DNA from: Melieria omissa
Lineage: Eukaryota > Arthropoda > Insecta > Diptera > Ulidiidae
Length of the DNA: 64,000 bases
Assembly (NCBI GenBank): GCA_963971225.1
Contig: OZ020269.1
Span: forward strand, 38,275,264 to 38,339,263
Direction: 5' to 3'
The translations under genes were made by a program, and so were the position numbers. Shown piece after piece: positions 28,315 to 40,484 of the stretch. Under the pieces are notes generated by a model. The model saw nothing but the letters and a program-made list of their open reading frames with translations. It made no database searches and was not told the DNA's origin. Each line of letters opens with the position of its first letter. The stretch's first letter is position 1.

Positions 28315-31300
28315 TGGACTACCTTCAGCTTAGCGCTTTTATTGCTGCAACGTTGAATCCGGTATACCACGTCGTTAATCCTAGTCACGACTTCGTAAGG
28401 TCCTTCCCATGACGCTTGAAGTTTCGGAGACAAACCTTTCCTCCGCTGCGGGTTGTAGAGCATTACCAGCTCGCCTTCTTGGAACCCTGCTGAGTTGGCC
28501 CGTAGATCATATCTGGCTTTCGCCTTATCGCTGACCAGTTTGGTGCGGCTCCTTATAAACTGGTGAAATTCCTCCAGTTCCGCCCGCTTATTGACCACGT
28601 AGTCCGTCTTAGCGCCTCCCGTCGAGCTGACTACCCCGAACTTCAAGTCAGCGGGTAACCGCAACTCTGTGCCGAACACTGCTCGGGCTGGAGTGAGTGA
28701 TGTCGTGTCGTGCGGGGCTGACCTATACGCCATCAGGAACAGGGGGATATGCGTGTCCCAATCCTTTTGATTCCTGCCTACCACTTTCCGCAGGTATTCC
28801 TCCAGTGTCCGGTTAAAGCGTTCCACCATGCCGTCGGACTGTGGGTGCAACGGCGTGGTACGAGTTTTCTTTATCCCCAGTAGCTCACACACTTCCTTGA
28901 ATACCGCAGACTCGAAATTCCAGCCTTGATCTGAGTGCAATTCCAACGGAACTCCGAAACTGGCTACCCAGCTGTTTACCAGCTTTTCCGAGATCGTAGT
29001 GGCTTCCTGGTTAGGAATAGGGTACACTTCGAACTATTTGCTGAAATAATCCATTACCACCAGCACGTATTTGTTGCCTTGAGTGCTGGTTGGGAATGGG
29101 CCGGCGATGTCCATAGCAATCCGCTCGAAGGGCGCTCCCACGTTGTACTGCTGCATGCGGCCTCGAGATCTTCTTGTCGGCCCTTTCGCGGCTGAACATC
29201 GGTCGCAGCTCTTAATCCACTCGGCTACAGACTCCTGACATCCTACCCAATAAAATCGTCTTTTTATTTTGGCGACGGTTTTGGTGATGCCTAGGTGCAT
29301 CCTCACGCTGGTCCTTTTGTAGCCTCTCCGCAGACCACTCTTCCTCTGGCTTAACGCTTACCAACCGGACGTCCACTATCTGTTCTTTGCTTTCGGCTCG
29401 CGAGCACTGCCTGCATTCGACTTTGCACGGACGGCGTGACAAGGCATCGGCATTTCCATGGCTACTGCCCTTGCGATGCTCTATCGTGTAGTCGTAGTTC
29501 TGTAGTCTCTCGATCCACCGCGCCAATTGCCCTTCAGTATCCTTAAAGTTCAGGAGCCATCTCAATGCCGCATGATCTGTGCGCAGGCGAAACCTTTGTC
29601 CATACAGATATTTGTGGAAGTGTTTTACGCAGTCCAATACCGCCAGCAGTTCTCTCCGTGTCACACAGTAGTTGCGTTCTGGTTTCGATAGAACCCTACT
29701 GTAGTACGCTATCACTTGTTCCTGGCCGTCTATTATCTGTGATAGCGCACCGCTAATACTATTCCCGCTTGCATCTGTATCCAACACAAACATCTCCCCA
29801 GGCACGGGGAGGGCCAGAATTGGAGCACTGCACAGGTTTTCCTTCAGACGTGTGAAAGCCTGTTCCTGCTCCTCGTTCCACTCGAAAGCTTGGCTCTTTT
29901 TCATGAGTTTGTGCAAGCTTTTGGCTATGTTCGCGAATCCCGGAACAAATCGGCGGTAGTATGTGCACAGGCCCAGGAAACTGCGGAGTTCGTGTCGATT
30001 GCGTGGCCGGGGCCACTCCTTCACCGCCGTGATTTTGCCTTCATCCGTATGTACTTCGCGGGCGGAAACCGTATGACCCAGATACTTGACCTCCTTTTGG
30101 AACAGCGAGCACTTCTTTGGGTTGAGTTTAAGCCCGGCTTCCGTGTCCGCTCGAATACCTCCTTTAGCTTTCCCAGGTGGTCGTCGAAGTGTTTACCCAT
30201 CACGATTATGTCGTCGAGGTACACCAGACACGTCCGCCAATGCAGCCCTTTTAGCACGCGTTCCATTAGCCGCTCGAATGTTGCTGGTGCGTTGCAGAGT
30301 CCAAACGGCATGACGGTGAACTGCCACAAACCATCGCCAACACTGAAAGCAGTTTTCTCCTTGTCCTTGTCTGCAAGCTCTACCTGCCAATAGCCGCTGT
30401 GTAAGTCGAGCGTGGAGAACCACTGTGTGCCTGACAGTGTGTCCAGGGTGTCATCGATCCGAGGTAGTGGATAACTGTCCCTCTTGGTCACATCATTGAG
30501 CTTCCGATAGTCAACACAAAACCGGGTACTGCCATCTTTCTTCAGCACCAGGGGCCCGAAGAAGGCTCTATGACCTTTTCTTTCCGCATGTTCTCGATCA
30601 AATTTGTGACCTCCTCCCTCTTGGCCAGAGGAACTCGTCTTGGCGGTTGGCGAATCGGTTTTGCACTTCCGGTGTCGATGTTGTGCTTCACTATGGCTGT
30701 TCTTCCGCCTGCTTCTGCCGCAAATATCGACCCATAGTGCTGCAGGAGTGACCTCACCTTCTGTTTCTGCTTGGCCGTCAACTCGCTGCTCCACTGGTTC
30801 TCCTGCGGTATGGCGTCCATGTTAAAACCGCTCTTTTTATTACCTCCAGGCGGGGTACTCTCGCAATTGACCACTGCTACAGCTTCCTTACACTCGCCAA
30901 TTACCTCATCTTTCCCGACATATCTGGGTGCATTCAGGGGGTTCAGTGTTCTGACTGGTATTCTGCCATTTTTAGGTTCCACTAATGTACGTCCGATGAT
31001 GATGTTGTCGTGTCCTTGTTTCGGTGCTTCTACTACCCATAGCCGACTCGTCCCATCGTCCTCGTCCACCTTTGCCCACACAATCGCCTCAGAATTCGCT
31101 GGTATCCTCCTGTGTTGACACGATACAACCTTTCTTACCGCCACGCTTCGCTCATAACCGGTGTGCAGCGGGAATTCAACGTTGGCATATCTCAGCACAT
31201 TTTCCTTCAGGTCCAGCGTAAAACCGTGCCTAATCATGAAATCCACGCCGATAATCACGTCGTCCATTATATCCGCGACGATGAACTCATGTTCCAGGCT

Positions 31301-31555
31301 GCTGGTGCCGATAGCAATCGTTTTTGTAACTTTCCCTCTTACCGGCGCGCGCTCGCCAGTCGCAGTCCGCAGCTGTATGCCATGCAGCGGTTCCCAGTTC
31401 TTCAGCAGCTTCCTTTTTATGATCGAATATGACGCTCCAGTATCCAGTGTCAACACGAACAACTTTCCATCTATCCTTCCTTCAATTGTCAAGCTGCTGG
31501 GCTGTCGTTTCAGCTGTGAGACAAGGATGGTGGGGCGGCAGATTGTGGGGATCAC
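28315..31555 (-). pseudogene. gypsy 2 pol: protease, RT, RNase H, integrase
   Basis: The protease motif LDTGASYSII is near 31440. RT begins in the same frame, then shifts near 30545. The next frame has [46 protein letters not shown] and YLDDIIV, the RT catalytic core. A shift near 30100 leads to FLGLCTYYRRFVPGFA and RNase H (DTDASGNS, RRELLAVLDC, RTDHAALRWLL, HGNADALSRR). After KDQREDA a deletion of roughly 80 codons and a shift lead to HLGITKTVAKIKRRFYWVG, integrase Asp in IAMDIAGPF, a stop near 29030, Asp in HSDQGWNF and Glu in GMVERFNRT. It is inactive as it stands but was once a complete pol. Confidence 0.92.
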
Positions 31556-31581
31556 CTCACGCCCCTTTGGGCTGACCCGTT

Positions 31582-33140
31582 TTAGTTTAACGGCTCCTCG
31601 TCCTCAGCCCTGCGCTTGTTGGCTGAGCCTCGATTGTCAGCATTCCTCGCTTCAGGCGATTGCGATCGAGAACGGGAACGCCTCTTTCGTTGGCGGCAGT
31701 CTCGTGATATGTGGCCCTGCTTGCCACATACCCAGCAAACAACTTTAGAGGAGACCACCCGTGGCCTGTCCGGTGGCTCAGAGCTTATGGCCTGGATCGT
31801 AATGTCGTTGTCTGGCTGGATCTGGCGTATCCTTGCGAGTGCTCCCAATCCATGTCGCCTCATATGTCATTGCGCTGGTCACCGTCTCCCTAAATGTCGG
31901 CTTGCCTATCATCAACGCACTGCGACGTGTCTCCGGATCATGAAGACCTTCAATAAACGCCTCAATCTTCATCCTTTCGAGATCCTCAGCGCCGAAGGAC
32001 GGGTAGCACAGCTGTACGAGCCGCTCAATGTCTGCTGCATATGTCTGCAGCGCCTCCTTGGATCTTTGCCTGCGGTTCTTCAGCTCACAGTAGTACCGCG
32101 TTCTGTCGTGCTCGTCGCTGTATTTGGCTGCCAGCGCCCTTATGACGGTCTCGTACTCACTTCGTAAACATTCTGGAACTGATTTTATTACCTCAGCCGC
32201 AGCACCTTTAAGAGCCAGCGCTAATCTCCGACCATCTCCGACCTTTTCTTACATCGGTCCACTGATTTTCCAGAGCAGCCACGTCGAATTGTAGCTTGAA
32301 GGTATCGAACGGCGTAGTCCCATCATAAGTAGGCACTTCTGCTCGGGTGGCAACACTTTCCGGAACCGGCGGCAACCATTCTCGCGGCTGTACCTCCCTA
32401 AGCCGCTCGTCCATTTTTCTGTTCATCGAAACTTCCAGACTATCAACTCCTTTGTTCAGGGAATCATCAAGATCGTCAACACGTTTGTTCAGGGAATCAT
32501 CCAGGTCGCCAACTCGTTTGTTCAGGGAATCATCTAGGTCGTCGACTCGTTTATCCAAGTGCTCTACCCGCGTCTCCAGGTGCTTGACTTTCCCATTAAT
32601 CCTGTCTGAGATTTCCTCCACTTTCTGCTCCAAGCGCGCAGAATTTTCCTGAAGCTTGACTTCCATTCGCTCCGCCACTTGCGCCGATATTTCCTGGGTC
32701 GCCGTTTCCATTTTCGCTGCCATTTCTCGATTTGTAGTTTCCAGCTTCGCTGACATTGCTCGATTTGCAGTCTCGACTTTTGCCGAAATTTCGAGGTTCG
32801 TAATTTCCAGCTTCGCTGCCATTTCTCGATTCGCCGTTTCCATTTGCGCCGACATGCCTTTGAGTGCAGCCATTAGTTAGCTCATGTCCAACGCTTGTAT
32901 TGGCGCAGCCGCTGCAGCTGTACTCTGTAGCGAAGCAGCACCAGCAGGCGACTCCTCCACCTTGGCCGACGCCTCTAGTTCTTGCGCTCCGAACTCGTGC
33001 ACAGTCCAATCGACGCCTCTTGCCTCACATGTCTCTCGCAAGCGCAACTGCAATTCCACCTTTCCGCCAGCAGTCGGCAAATTCCAGGCAGCCAGCTCCT
33101 TCTTCAGCTGGTCCACCTTCAGCAGCTCGAGTTTAACCAT
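31582..33140 (-). pseudogene. gypsy 2 gag
   Basis: From Met 33140: MVKLELLKVDQLKKELAAW...GGKVELQLRL (SAP-like), then a TAA near 32876 where the other elements have Gln. The coiled-coil part continues at 32873-32208 with METANREMAAKLE and RVDDLDDSLNK repeats and PTYDGTTPFDTFKLQFD, uninterrupted at the place where the tandem copies have TAG. A 10-bp duplication near 32230 shifts the frame. Then MKIEAFIEGLHDPETRRSAL and the knuckle CWVCGKQGHISRDC follow, with an SR-rich tail. It is inactive through stops and shifts. Confidence 0.88.
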
Positions 33141-33182
33141 GTCCGTGCTTTTATAATTTTATTTATTTTCAATTTTCCACAA

Positions 33183-33199
33183 TCGCACATCTGACACCA
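33183..33199 (-). other. Primer-binding site, decayed tRNA-Leu type
   Basis: TGGTGTCAGATGTGCGA, two mismatches from the site in the tandem array, two bases from the 5' LTR. Confidence 0.7.
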
Positions 33200-33201
33200 A
33201 A

Positions 33202-33688
33202 TGTTACGAATACTAGCTCTAGTGGGCTGTTACGTATCTCTGGATTGCGTAAGTTGAAAATAAAACACACTCAGTTTCTCAAGCGCAGTCAATAAAATAC
33301 ACCAACAATCACTTTATTCCACAATTTACACTTCACTGTCTTTACACTTAATTATTTGCTTAATTACTCCGTGTAGCACCTTCACTAGTCAAAATCAGAC
33401 TGGCTCGCTGCGCCGTACCCGGCTGCCTTTTATACCTGTCCGGCCATCGCGCAGATCGTTCTCGCACATTCCGGAGTGGACTAAAGGTTTCCATGATGAT
33501 CGTTTCCATCATTGCCAGGTTGGACTAAAAGTTGCCATCATTGCCAGGTTGGCCTAAAAGTTTCCATCATTGCCAGGTTGGCCTAAAAGTTTCCCTTATT
33601 ATCGCGGCCGTCGTTGCCAGATTGAATTGTAGCACGGCGCGTAGCGACAGGGTTGCTTTGCACAGCGACAGACTGTCTTTTCGTTACA
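33202..33688 (-). repeat. 5' LTR of gypsy element 2
   Basis: 487 bp. TATAAAA on the minus strand at 33428-33434. It carries about four CATTGCCAGGTTGG-type units, more than its partner LTR. Confidence 0.9.
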
Positions 33689-34092
33689 AAACTTTAAAAA
33701 GCAAATAATTGAAAGGAATCCCTAATCCCTAATATCGGGAAAAGAGCAGACACAGTGAAAAGCTGATCACTGCCAGCACACACGGACTGTGTACGTGAAT
33801 TGCAAAAAACGCACAAAAATCGGCTTACTCTCCCAGTTTCACATCGCTTAATCGCTGATTCCAGGTACCTGCTTATGTGTATGCGCGCACATACACAGGG
33901 ACCGATTCGTAACTATAACTGCACAGGCAAATACAGTAAGGGTACAAATTCAAAAACGGGGTTTTTGGCTGTTCAGGCAAAATAATTATACTTTGCAAAA
34001 TACAAGGTCATTCCGCTGAACGGTTTTTATTTTATTCAAGGTTAAAGATCAAAATTGTATACGTGCGCATACAGGGGACCGATGAGGGTTAA

Positions 34093-36777
34093 GATTTTGT
34101 ACAAATTTATGAATATTGATTATTTAATTAATATTAATTTCATGTATAGGTAAAGTACACACATTGTACAAGTGTTTAAATTTTAGTACTACTTTGGTTG
34201 AAAAAATTTGGTATTGGTTTATTGCCTAACCCAGTGGCGCTTGCTGATACAAAATATGCTTTCGAGTGATATTCGGCTCAAAAGTTGTACGCAAACGCCC
34301 CCCAATAAAATCCTATGTACGCCACTGACCTAAACGCTGATTGTTTTAATTTCAAATGTTCACTTTCAAATACGAATGAGATTTGTGTTATAGGGTAATA
34401 CTGGTAGGACTGTCCGTAATGAGAAATTTCACTGTATATACAATTTTTCTTGGCATCAGCATAAGTATGTATTTGCTGTTGACTCTCTACCAATCTAATC
34501 GTCGGACGATCAATTTGCATCATAACAAAATTTAAGAAACTGAAATATTGCAAAGAGAGTATGAGTATGAGTGAGCGATACTTCGAATAGAGTCCTACTT
34601 TTTTCCTACTTTTTTGGCAGATACCGATTAATCTGCCGGAAGGGCGGTTTCCGTAGAAAAAATAAACGAATGGATTCAATCAAAAGCAGTTTTTTTCCAA
34701 AAGAACAACAGCGAAGGGGATATATTAAATATACATTTGTTTGTAACACATATACCTTACAATATAAATTTGTTTTCACATAAAAGTCCGAAGACGCCAA
34801 TTCGAATGTCAGCGTGCAGCGTAAAATATTAACGTTAGAATTAAACAAAGCGAAATATGATAAAGAAGTAAAGTGTGATTCTTACTTATCTACTTGTTAA
34901 CTGGCCATAAGAACCCGTTATGGCCTCTGCTCTGCGCGTGTGATTCAGTTTCAAAAAATTAAAACAAAAATTGGAAGCAAAAATTAAAGCAGAAAAAAAG
35001 CCGATACTAGCCGAAGCCGATTAACTCTAAGTCCGAACCATTATTTTCTTCAGCCCAAGAATACAAAAAGAAACACACTTTTAAATTATTCTAAAACTAT
35101 AGGTAACAGTTGCTTTCTTAAAAAGTAACTACCCCCTAGTGTTGTTGTTTCGGCATATCTATGTAGATAAAAACAAAAGAGGAATCGTACATGGCTCATT
35201 ATCACGTGCAGCGCTTGTCCTGCTGTGCTCAGAATTTTAAATAGCAAGAGGAATGTTATTCACGTTTAAAAATGCGCCGTTGTGCTGCAGCAGTCAGCAA
35301 GCAGGACAAAGAGTGCGAAAGTGGGCACACAACCTGACAGTCTGAAGTATTGTTGTACATGAACCCAAGGTCCCAAAGCGTACGCTGATTCGGCCGATCC
35401 CTTTTGGAGCCGCAGCTGCGAAGCGAAGTTGCCACCAATCCGCAAAACCAATAAGAACAACTTGAGCAGCAATTAAGGTGTACGAAAGGGTGATTGTACG
35501 CTGCAGTTTGTCGCTTGTGCGCATGTTCTCATCTCATCACCTCTTCGTTTCAAGTTACCTACGAAAGATGAATTGGCGGTGCGCAACGCCTGAATTCGAA
35601 ATGGCGCCATTGGAAATTTTGAGCAACAATGTTCCTGCGACTGCAATGCACAAGTGCAGTGTGTATTTGATGTTGCGTGGCTCAATCATGCGCTGCTTCA
35701 GCACGAGCGCAAAAATGGCATGAAAGGAATAAGACACCCGCAACGGTCTTTGAACCTCGATAATCATCTCAAGCGCGTGCTCGTTTCTTGTCTCTCTTTT
35801 TGTTCAATCGAAATGTCAAAACACATTCTCGTAAACAACAAAACACGTTTTTATTGACTGACTGACAAACAAATTGTATTGCATCGTAAATTAAGGCGTT
35901 CAATCCCGAGGCATTTTGGATGCCCGGGATTTCGGGATTTAAAATGGCAATCCCTGCATCCTTTATAAAATAAAGCGGCATTTTATATAAACAAGTTTTT
36001 TTATATCAACACAAGTTGTGAAATCGTATAAAAGAATCGCGAACCAAAACAAAATTCATTCATCTTTTCTAAGCAAAATACTTTCAGTAAGTTAGAACTT
36101 TGTTTGTAGAGATCAGAGGCACTTTCACACTTGCACAGTTTCACTTTATGAAGTTTACTAAAAGAACACATGTCCAAAAAATTGGATGCTAAAGTAGGGG
36201 TAAATGACGTCGCTTCGAGTTCTAGCTTCACGAAAGTGCATAAAAGTCCCTGTCAACCATTTCGTTCCCAATTTCCTAACATTTAACCTTCACTCTGTGC
36301 ATACTTGTATAAGTATTTATGTCTGAACAATATAATATATAGATTAGTATATTATAATTTTCTTCCCAAAACACTGTTTGTTATTTTACCCATTCGCAAA
36401 CCAACGACAGAGTAAATATTAGAATCCCGTGATGCCGAAGATTTCGGGGCTGCTAAAAACAACCGGAATTTCGGGATTCGAGATCCAGGGATTTAATATC
36501 TTAACCCTTTCAGGACTACTGGGATAATACCTCCCACCAAGTTTTTAATACCACTCAAAACAATTACTCAGATCTTATGACCTGCGCAAGATATTCATTC
36601 GAATTATAGATATGTCCCCGGATAAAAGTGTTTTCTAAACCCAAATTACATGGAGCGATCTTGGTCGAGTCATTCATGGGGAAAATTGGTATTGATGAAT
36701 AAATATTTTTCAAGGTAAATAACAACCTCGTAACTGTATTTGCCGTCTACAAAAGGAAATAAAATCATATTCTTTCA
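34093..36777. other. Long spacer without supported gene
   Basis: Only short frames on both strands. Two patches rich in ATTTCGGGATT/CCCGGGATT (about 35905-35960 and 36420-36500) look like old DNA-transposon ends. At 36505 TTAA is followed by CCCTTTCAGGAC and a GGGATAATACCTCCC patch, resembling a single piggyBac-type end with no partner found. Confidence 0.4.
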
Positions 36778-36779
36778 TA

Positions 36780-37386
36780 TCGCACACGCACTACAAAAGT
36801 GACACAACTAAAAATTTTTGATTTTTCAGGAAACACAAAAAGCTGTTTTAAATAAAAATTTTTTTTAAATAACGTATAGACCTTTCAGTAGAAAATCCTT
36901 ACAGATTATGCTTTAGGATAAGTTGCAAAAATTTTTTTTATTTTATACTAGAAAATCCAAAATTTTGAGTAGTGACTGTTTTGATGATATTTTAATTCAA
37001 TAATTACGGAATTATTTTAAGTTATGTCTTTTGTGCGGAGTTTTAAAATTTTAAATGAAGAAGTCGAAAGAAAAATTTAAAAAATTCGAAAATAATTTTT
37101 TTATTTAAAAATATAAACTAAAATTTTCAGAACTTTGCTTAAAATTAACTTAACAAATATTTATTTCGTCAAAAGTGTCACAATTTGAGTTAGGACTCTT
37201 TTGCATTGAGCTGCAGCAATCAAATGGCATCAAACTTCTGACATGAAGAGAGACCTAACTGTATTTTTGCAACAGTTAACAACAGCTTTTGCTTATTGGT
37301 AGATTGATACCTTGTGCACAATATTAACACATAAACCCTTTCGGTTAAAAATTTTGAGTTGTGTCACTTTTGTAGTGTATGTGCGA
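36780..37386. mobile_element. TA-flanked MITE, 607 bp
   Basis: TCGCACACGCACTACAAAAG at the left and its mirror at the right form inverted repeats of about 38 bp with two or three mismatches. TA lies at 36778-36779 and 37387-37388. The interior is AT-rich with no transposase. TA duplication suggests a Tc1/mariner-type parent. Confidence 0.83.
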
Positions 37387-37514
37387 TATATATGTATACT
37401 CATCTTCGCTTGATTCGTGTTATTTAACATACAAGACCTGATGGGAAACTCCATTTCACTTTAGCAGATTCTCTTTCGATCTCCGCAAAGGCAGCGGTGG
37501 CATCTCGCTTGTTA

Positions 37515-38431
37515 CACTGTGCGACAGCATTTTTCACACTGGAAAAAATCCATATGGGCGTAAAACTAGAGCCCAAACATAGTAATACTGCGTATTCAGT
37601 TTTTCATTTCTACATCCTTTGTCCTTTTAAAAGGACTTCAAAATTTTGAAGGGGATAAAAAATATAAAAAATACTTTGCCTCGTTAAAATATGGCGATAT
37701 GTATATCAAATGAAAGAGGAAAAGCTCAAGAATTTAAATACAATTGACATTTTATCTATTTGTAAAAAAAGGACATGAAAAAGGTCCTTTGAAAATTTTA
37801 ATCCTTTATATCCTTGAAAATTGATAACGAATTTTCTTGAAAAGTAAGTATGTTAAAACCCAAAATCTCTTTGATCACGTGTCAATTTGATTTCATTACT
37901 CTAACTTTATTTGTTCGAAAGTTATTAAAAAAAGATGGGAGCTGCAAGTCTAATGCAGTACAAATATTCTAATTTATTTGCGTATCAGTATTTTAAATAA
38001 TAATAAAGATACAAAATCAAAGAAGCGAGAATAATGAAATTTTGACACGTGATCAAGGAGATTTTGGGTTCTAACATACTTACTTTTCAAGAAAATTCGT
38101 TATAAATTTTCAAGGATATAAAGGATTAAAATTTTCAAAGGACCTTTTTCATGTCCTTTTTTTACAAATAGATAAAAAATCAATTTTATTTAAATTCTTG
38201 AGCTTTTCCTCTTTCATTTGATATACATATCGCCATATTTTAACGAGGCTAAGTATTTTTTATATTTTTTTTATTTCTTATTCCCTTCAAAATTTTGAAG
38301 TCCTTTTAAAAGGACAAAGGATGTTGAAATGAAAAACTGAGTACGCAGTACTACTATGTTTGGTCTCTAGTTTCACGCCCATATAGATTTTTTCCAGTGT
38401 GAAAAAATTTTTTCATTTTTGTCGCACGGTG
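37515..38431. mobile_element. Foldback element with arms of about 390 bp and TTA duplication
   Basis: Nearly the whole element is a palindrome. The left arm (37515 to about 37905) and right arm (about 38025 to 38431) match with few differences, including CATATGGGCGT, GGACTTCAAAATTTTGAAG and a GATCACGTGTCAA block. The loop is about 120 bp. The outermost CACTGTGCGACA is mirrored at the right, and TTA flanks both ends (37512-37514 and 38432-38434). Non-coding. Confidence 0.88.
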
Positions 38432-38658
38432 TTATGCCCAACGACGCGTCGTTGGCCCAACGACCGGCAAAACGTTGCAAAAATCAAAAATTTCATGAAA
38501 GCGTTTGATAAAATAAATCTTATTGAATTTTCCAGGGATTACGAAAATGTAACTTTTATTAAATTCGGATTAGTAGTTTGGGAGGTAGAGCCGCCCAGAG
38601 TTGACAATTTTTGCACATCGAGAAAAATGTGTATTTTTTGGTTTTTTGTTATCTTTAA

Positions 38659-39155
38659 CCCATTAAAACCTGACCCCAGAAGGGCTTGTGCGATTTCCAT
38701 AAAATTTTGCACAATCTTAGTAATTGACCTAATCAAGAAAAAAAATCAAGAAAATAATTCATACCCCCACCCCCTGAACCAGGAGGGTACGTTGCGCAAA
38801 CGCAATTTGGGCCTTAGTCACATACAAAACATAAAATTAAAAAAAAAAAAAATTTTTTTAAACTTATTTTTAAATAGTTTAGCATTACAAAATGCAGCCC
38901 ACAAAGGGATTTTGATAGGTTTGAAGAATAAGTATTTTTAATTGAATTTCAAAAATTCCCCAAAAAAAACCTTTGACTTTGGATCGAAAAAAATATATGA
39001 ATATTTAAAAAATTTTGAAATTTCGGTATGGCAGAATCTAAAACGATCAATTCTAATCCAATTCTACCCATTTTCAAGTCTTATATCTTTATGAATTACT
39101 TAATGTAGCGAAATTCCCAAACGTTGCGCAAACGCAACGCTCAGGGCTTAATGGG
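38659..39155 (+). mobile_element. piggyBac-type MITE, copy 1 (497 bp)
   Basis: CCCATTAAAACCTGACCCC at the left and GCTCAGGGCTTAATGGG at the right abut TTAA on both sides (38655-38658 and 39156-39159). Inside near the ends are CGTTGCGCAAACGCAA palindromic motifs. Same family as 59305-59796, which is inverted. Confidence 0.9.
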
Positions 39156-39159
39156 TTAA

Positions 39160-40484
39160 GATTGATTTGTATGTAAATGAAGCGACCAATTGGTAACTTG
39201 TTGGTTTTTTATAAAAGGTACGTTAACTGGTAATGTAATAAAAATAAAAAATTTTTGTTTTGTCTTAAAAATGGTTTGATCTACCGATTGATCGAAAAGT
39301 CTATATTTCGACCTTTTTTTCAACTTTGATCGAGAATAAAAAAAATATACCAAAAATAACCTCCGCGAAATTGAGGGTGGTTAATTATTATTCAATTATT
39401 TACCTAAATTATTTACCTCCAAAACTCAGCTGCCGCTTTTTGCCGCTTTACTTCTTAGAGCTATAAAAGTGAAACAACCTCGGGTCGAAAAACACGCAAG
39501 TATGCGTAAAATCGCGCACATTTAGTACGGTCAAACACCCATTATATCTATATATCTAATCATGCTCAAACGGACGGGTAGTTTTTAATGAAGATTTCTT
39601 TGTTGGATTCGTCTTGAGTCAGTTCAGGTTTGTGTGAAAAGAAAATTCCGGAAAATCTGTTGGAAAGGTCGGAAAATCCATGTAATGTTTGACCGTGGAT
39701 TCTGAAAATTTTTAGACGGTAACGTTGGAACCATAAGTCACACATCAATTAAATTCACTACGAACTTACTATTTAGTCATGTCCTTCGACAGAGAGAAAG
39801 GGGCGAACATACAAACCGAATCTTAATAATGGAATATCTTCGAAAATTGTGAGGTGCACAGCATTGAAATTTTGTATCGTGTCGTCCCATAGATGAGTCA
39901 TTCTACTGGTAAGATTTGATGGGCCTTGGGCGAGGGGCGTGGCACATTTTTTGTGACCCAAATATTATGCTGAATTATAAGTCGCACAGCAATGGAACTA
40001 AGTACGAATCTACCATTTAATCATATCTTTCAACAGAGGGAATGGTGCGGGTATTAAACAAGGGGGCGTGTAACCGCCCATTTAAATAAATCCGGTTCAA
40101 ACGCAGTCTATTTCTTTTCTGAAACTTAGCAGTTTCGATTGCAGCCTCGATTGAGCTAATCAGAGAAGAAACTTACTCCTACGGTACATACAATTTTAGC
40201 ACATGGAAAGGATTTAATAGAACCAGTGCTTACGATTAGTTGAATTGTCTGAAAAAGTTCAAGAATGCAAAAATAAGGACTACAAAAGATATAGGATGTA
40301 TGAACACTTGCAAAATATCACGAGCTAGACAAAATGAAGACCTTTTCACCATGTGAGCAGTCTCTTTTAATCCAGTTATTTCATCTATGAGATCTGTAAG
40401 ATCATAAAAAGAACTTACAGATACCTATAGCTTAGAAATTATTTCATTCATTACACAGTGCAACAAATTCAAAAAAAATTTTGA
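39160..40484. other. Spacer without recognised gene
   Basis: AT-rich sequence, short frames only; no repeat pair found. Confidence 0.45.

Larger units (their letters stand above)
27841..33688 (-). mobile_element. Ty3/gypsy element 2, with full gag-pol order but broken
   Basis: LTRs lie at 27841-28312 and 33202-33688. From the right it contains a primer site, gag with SAP-like and coiled-coil parts, zinc knuckle, protease, RT, RNase H and integrase, related to the array at 7904-15079 at most positions compared. The flanking 4 bp are ATAC and AAAC, so the target duplication has one mismatch. The segment between integrase and the 3' LTR, including the expected polypurine tract, is deleted. Confidence 0.93.
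24776..34088 (-). mobile_element. piggyBac-type element carrying a gypsy insertion
   Basis: The left end CCCTCATCGGTCCC and right end GGGACCGATGAGGG are inverted repeats, each abutting TTAA (24772-24775 and 34089-34092). Inside both ends, further copies of CGGTCCC with GTATGCGCGC-like palindromes occur (about 24810-24835, 33876-33906, 34060-34080). Subtracting gypsy 2 (27841-33688) leaves about 3.46 kb, including a Tc1 MITE and an AT run. Transposase reads on the minus strand. Confidence 0.9.

Noticed and set aside
36505..36560. Complete piggyBac-type element starting at TTAA 36505
   Set aside because: A plausible single end is visible but no matching GGG-TTAA end could be found downstream.
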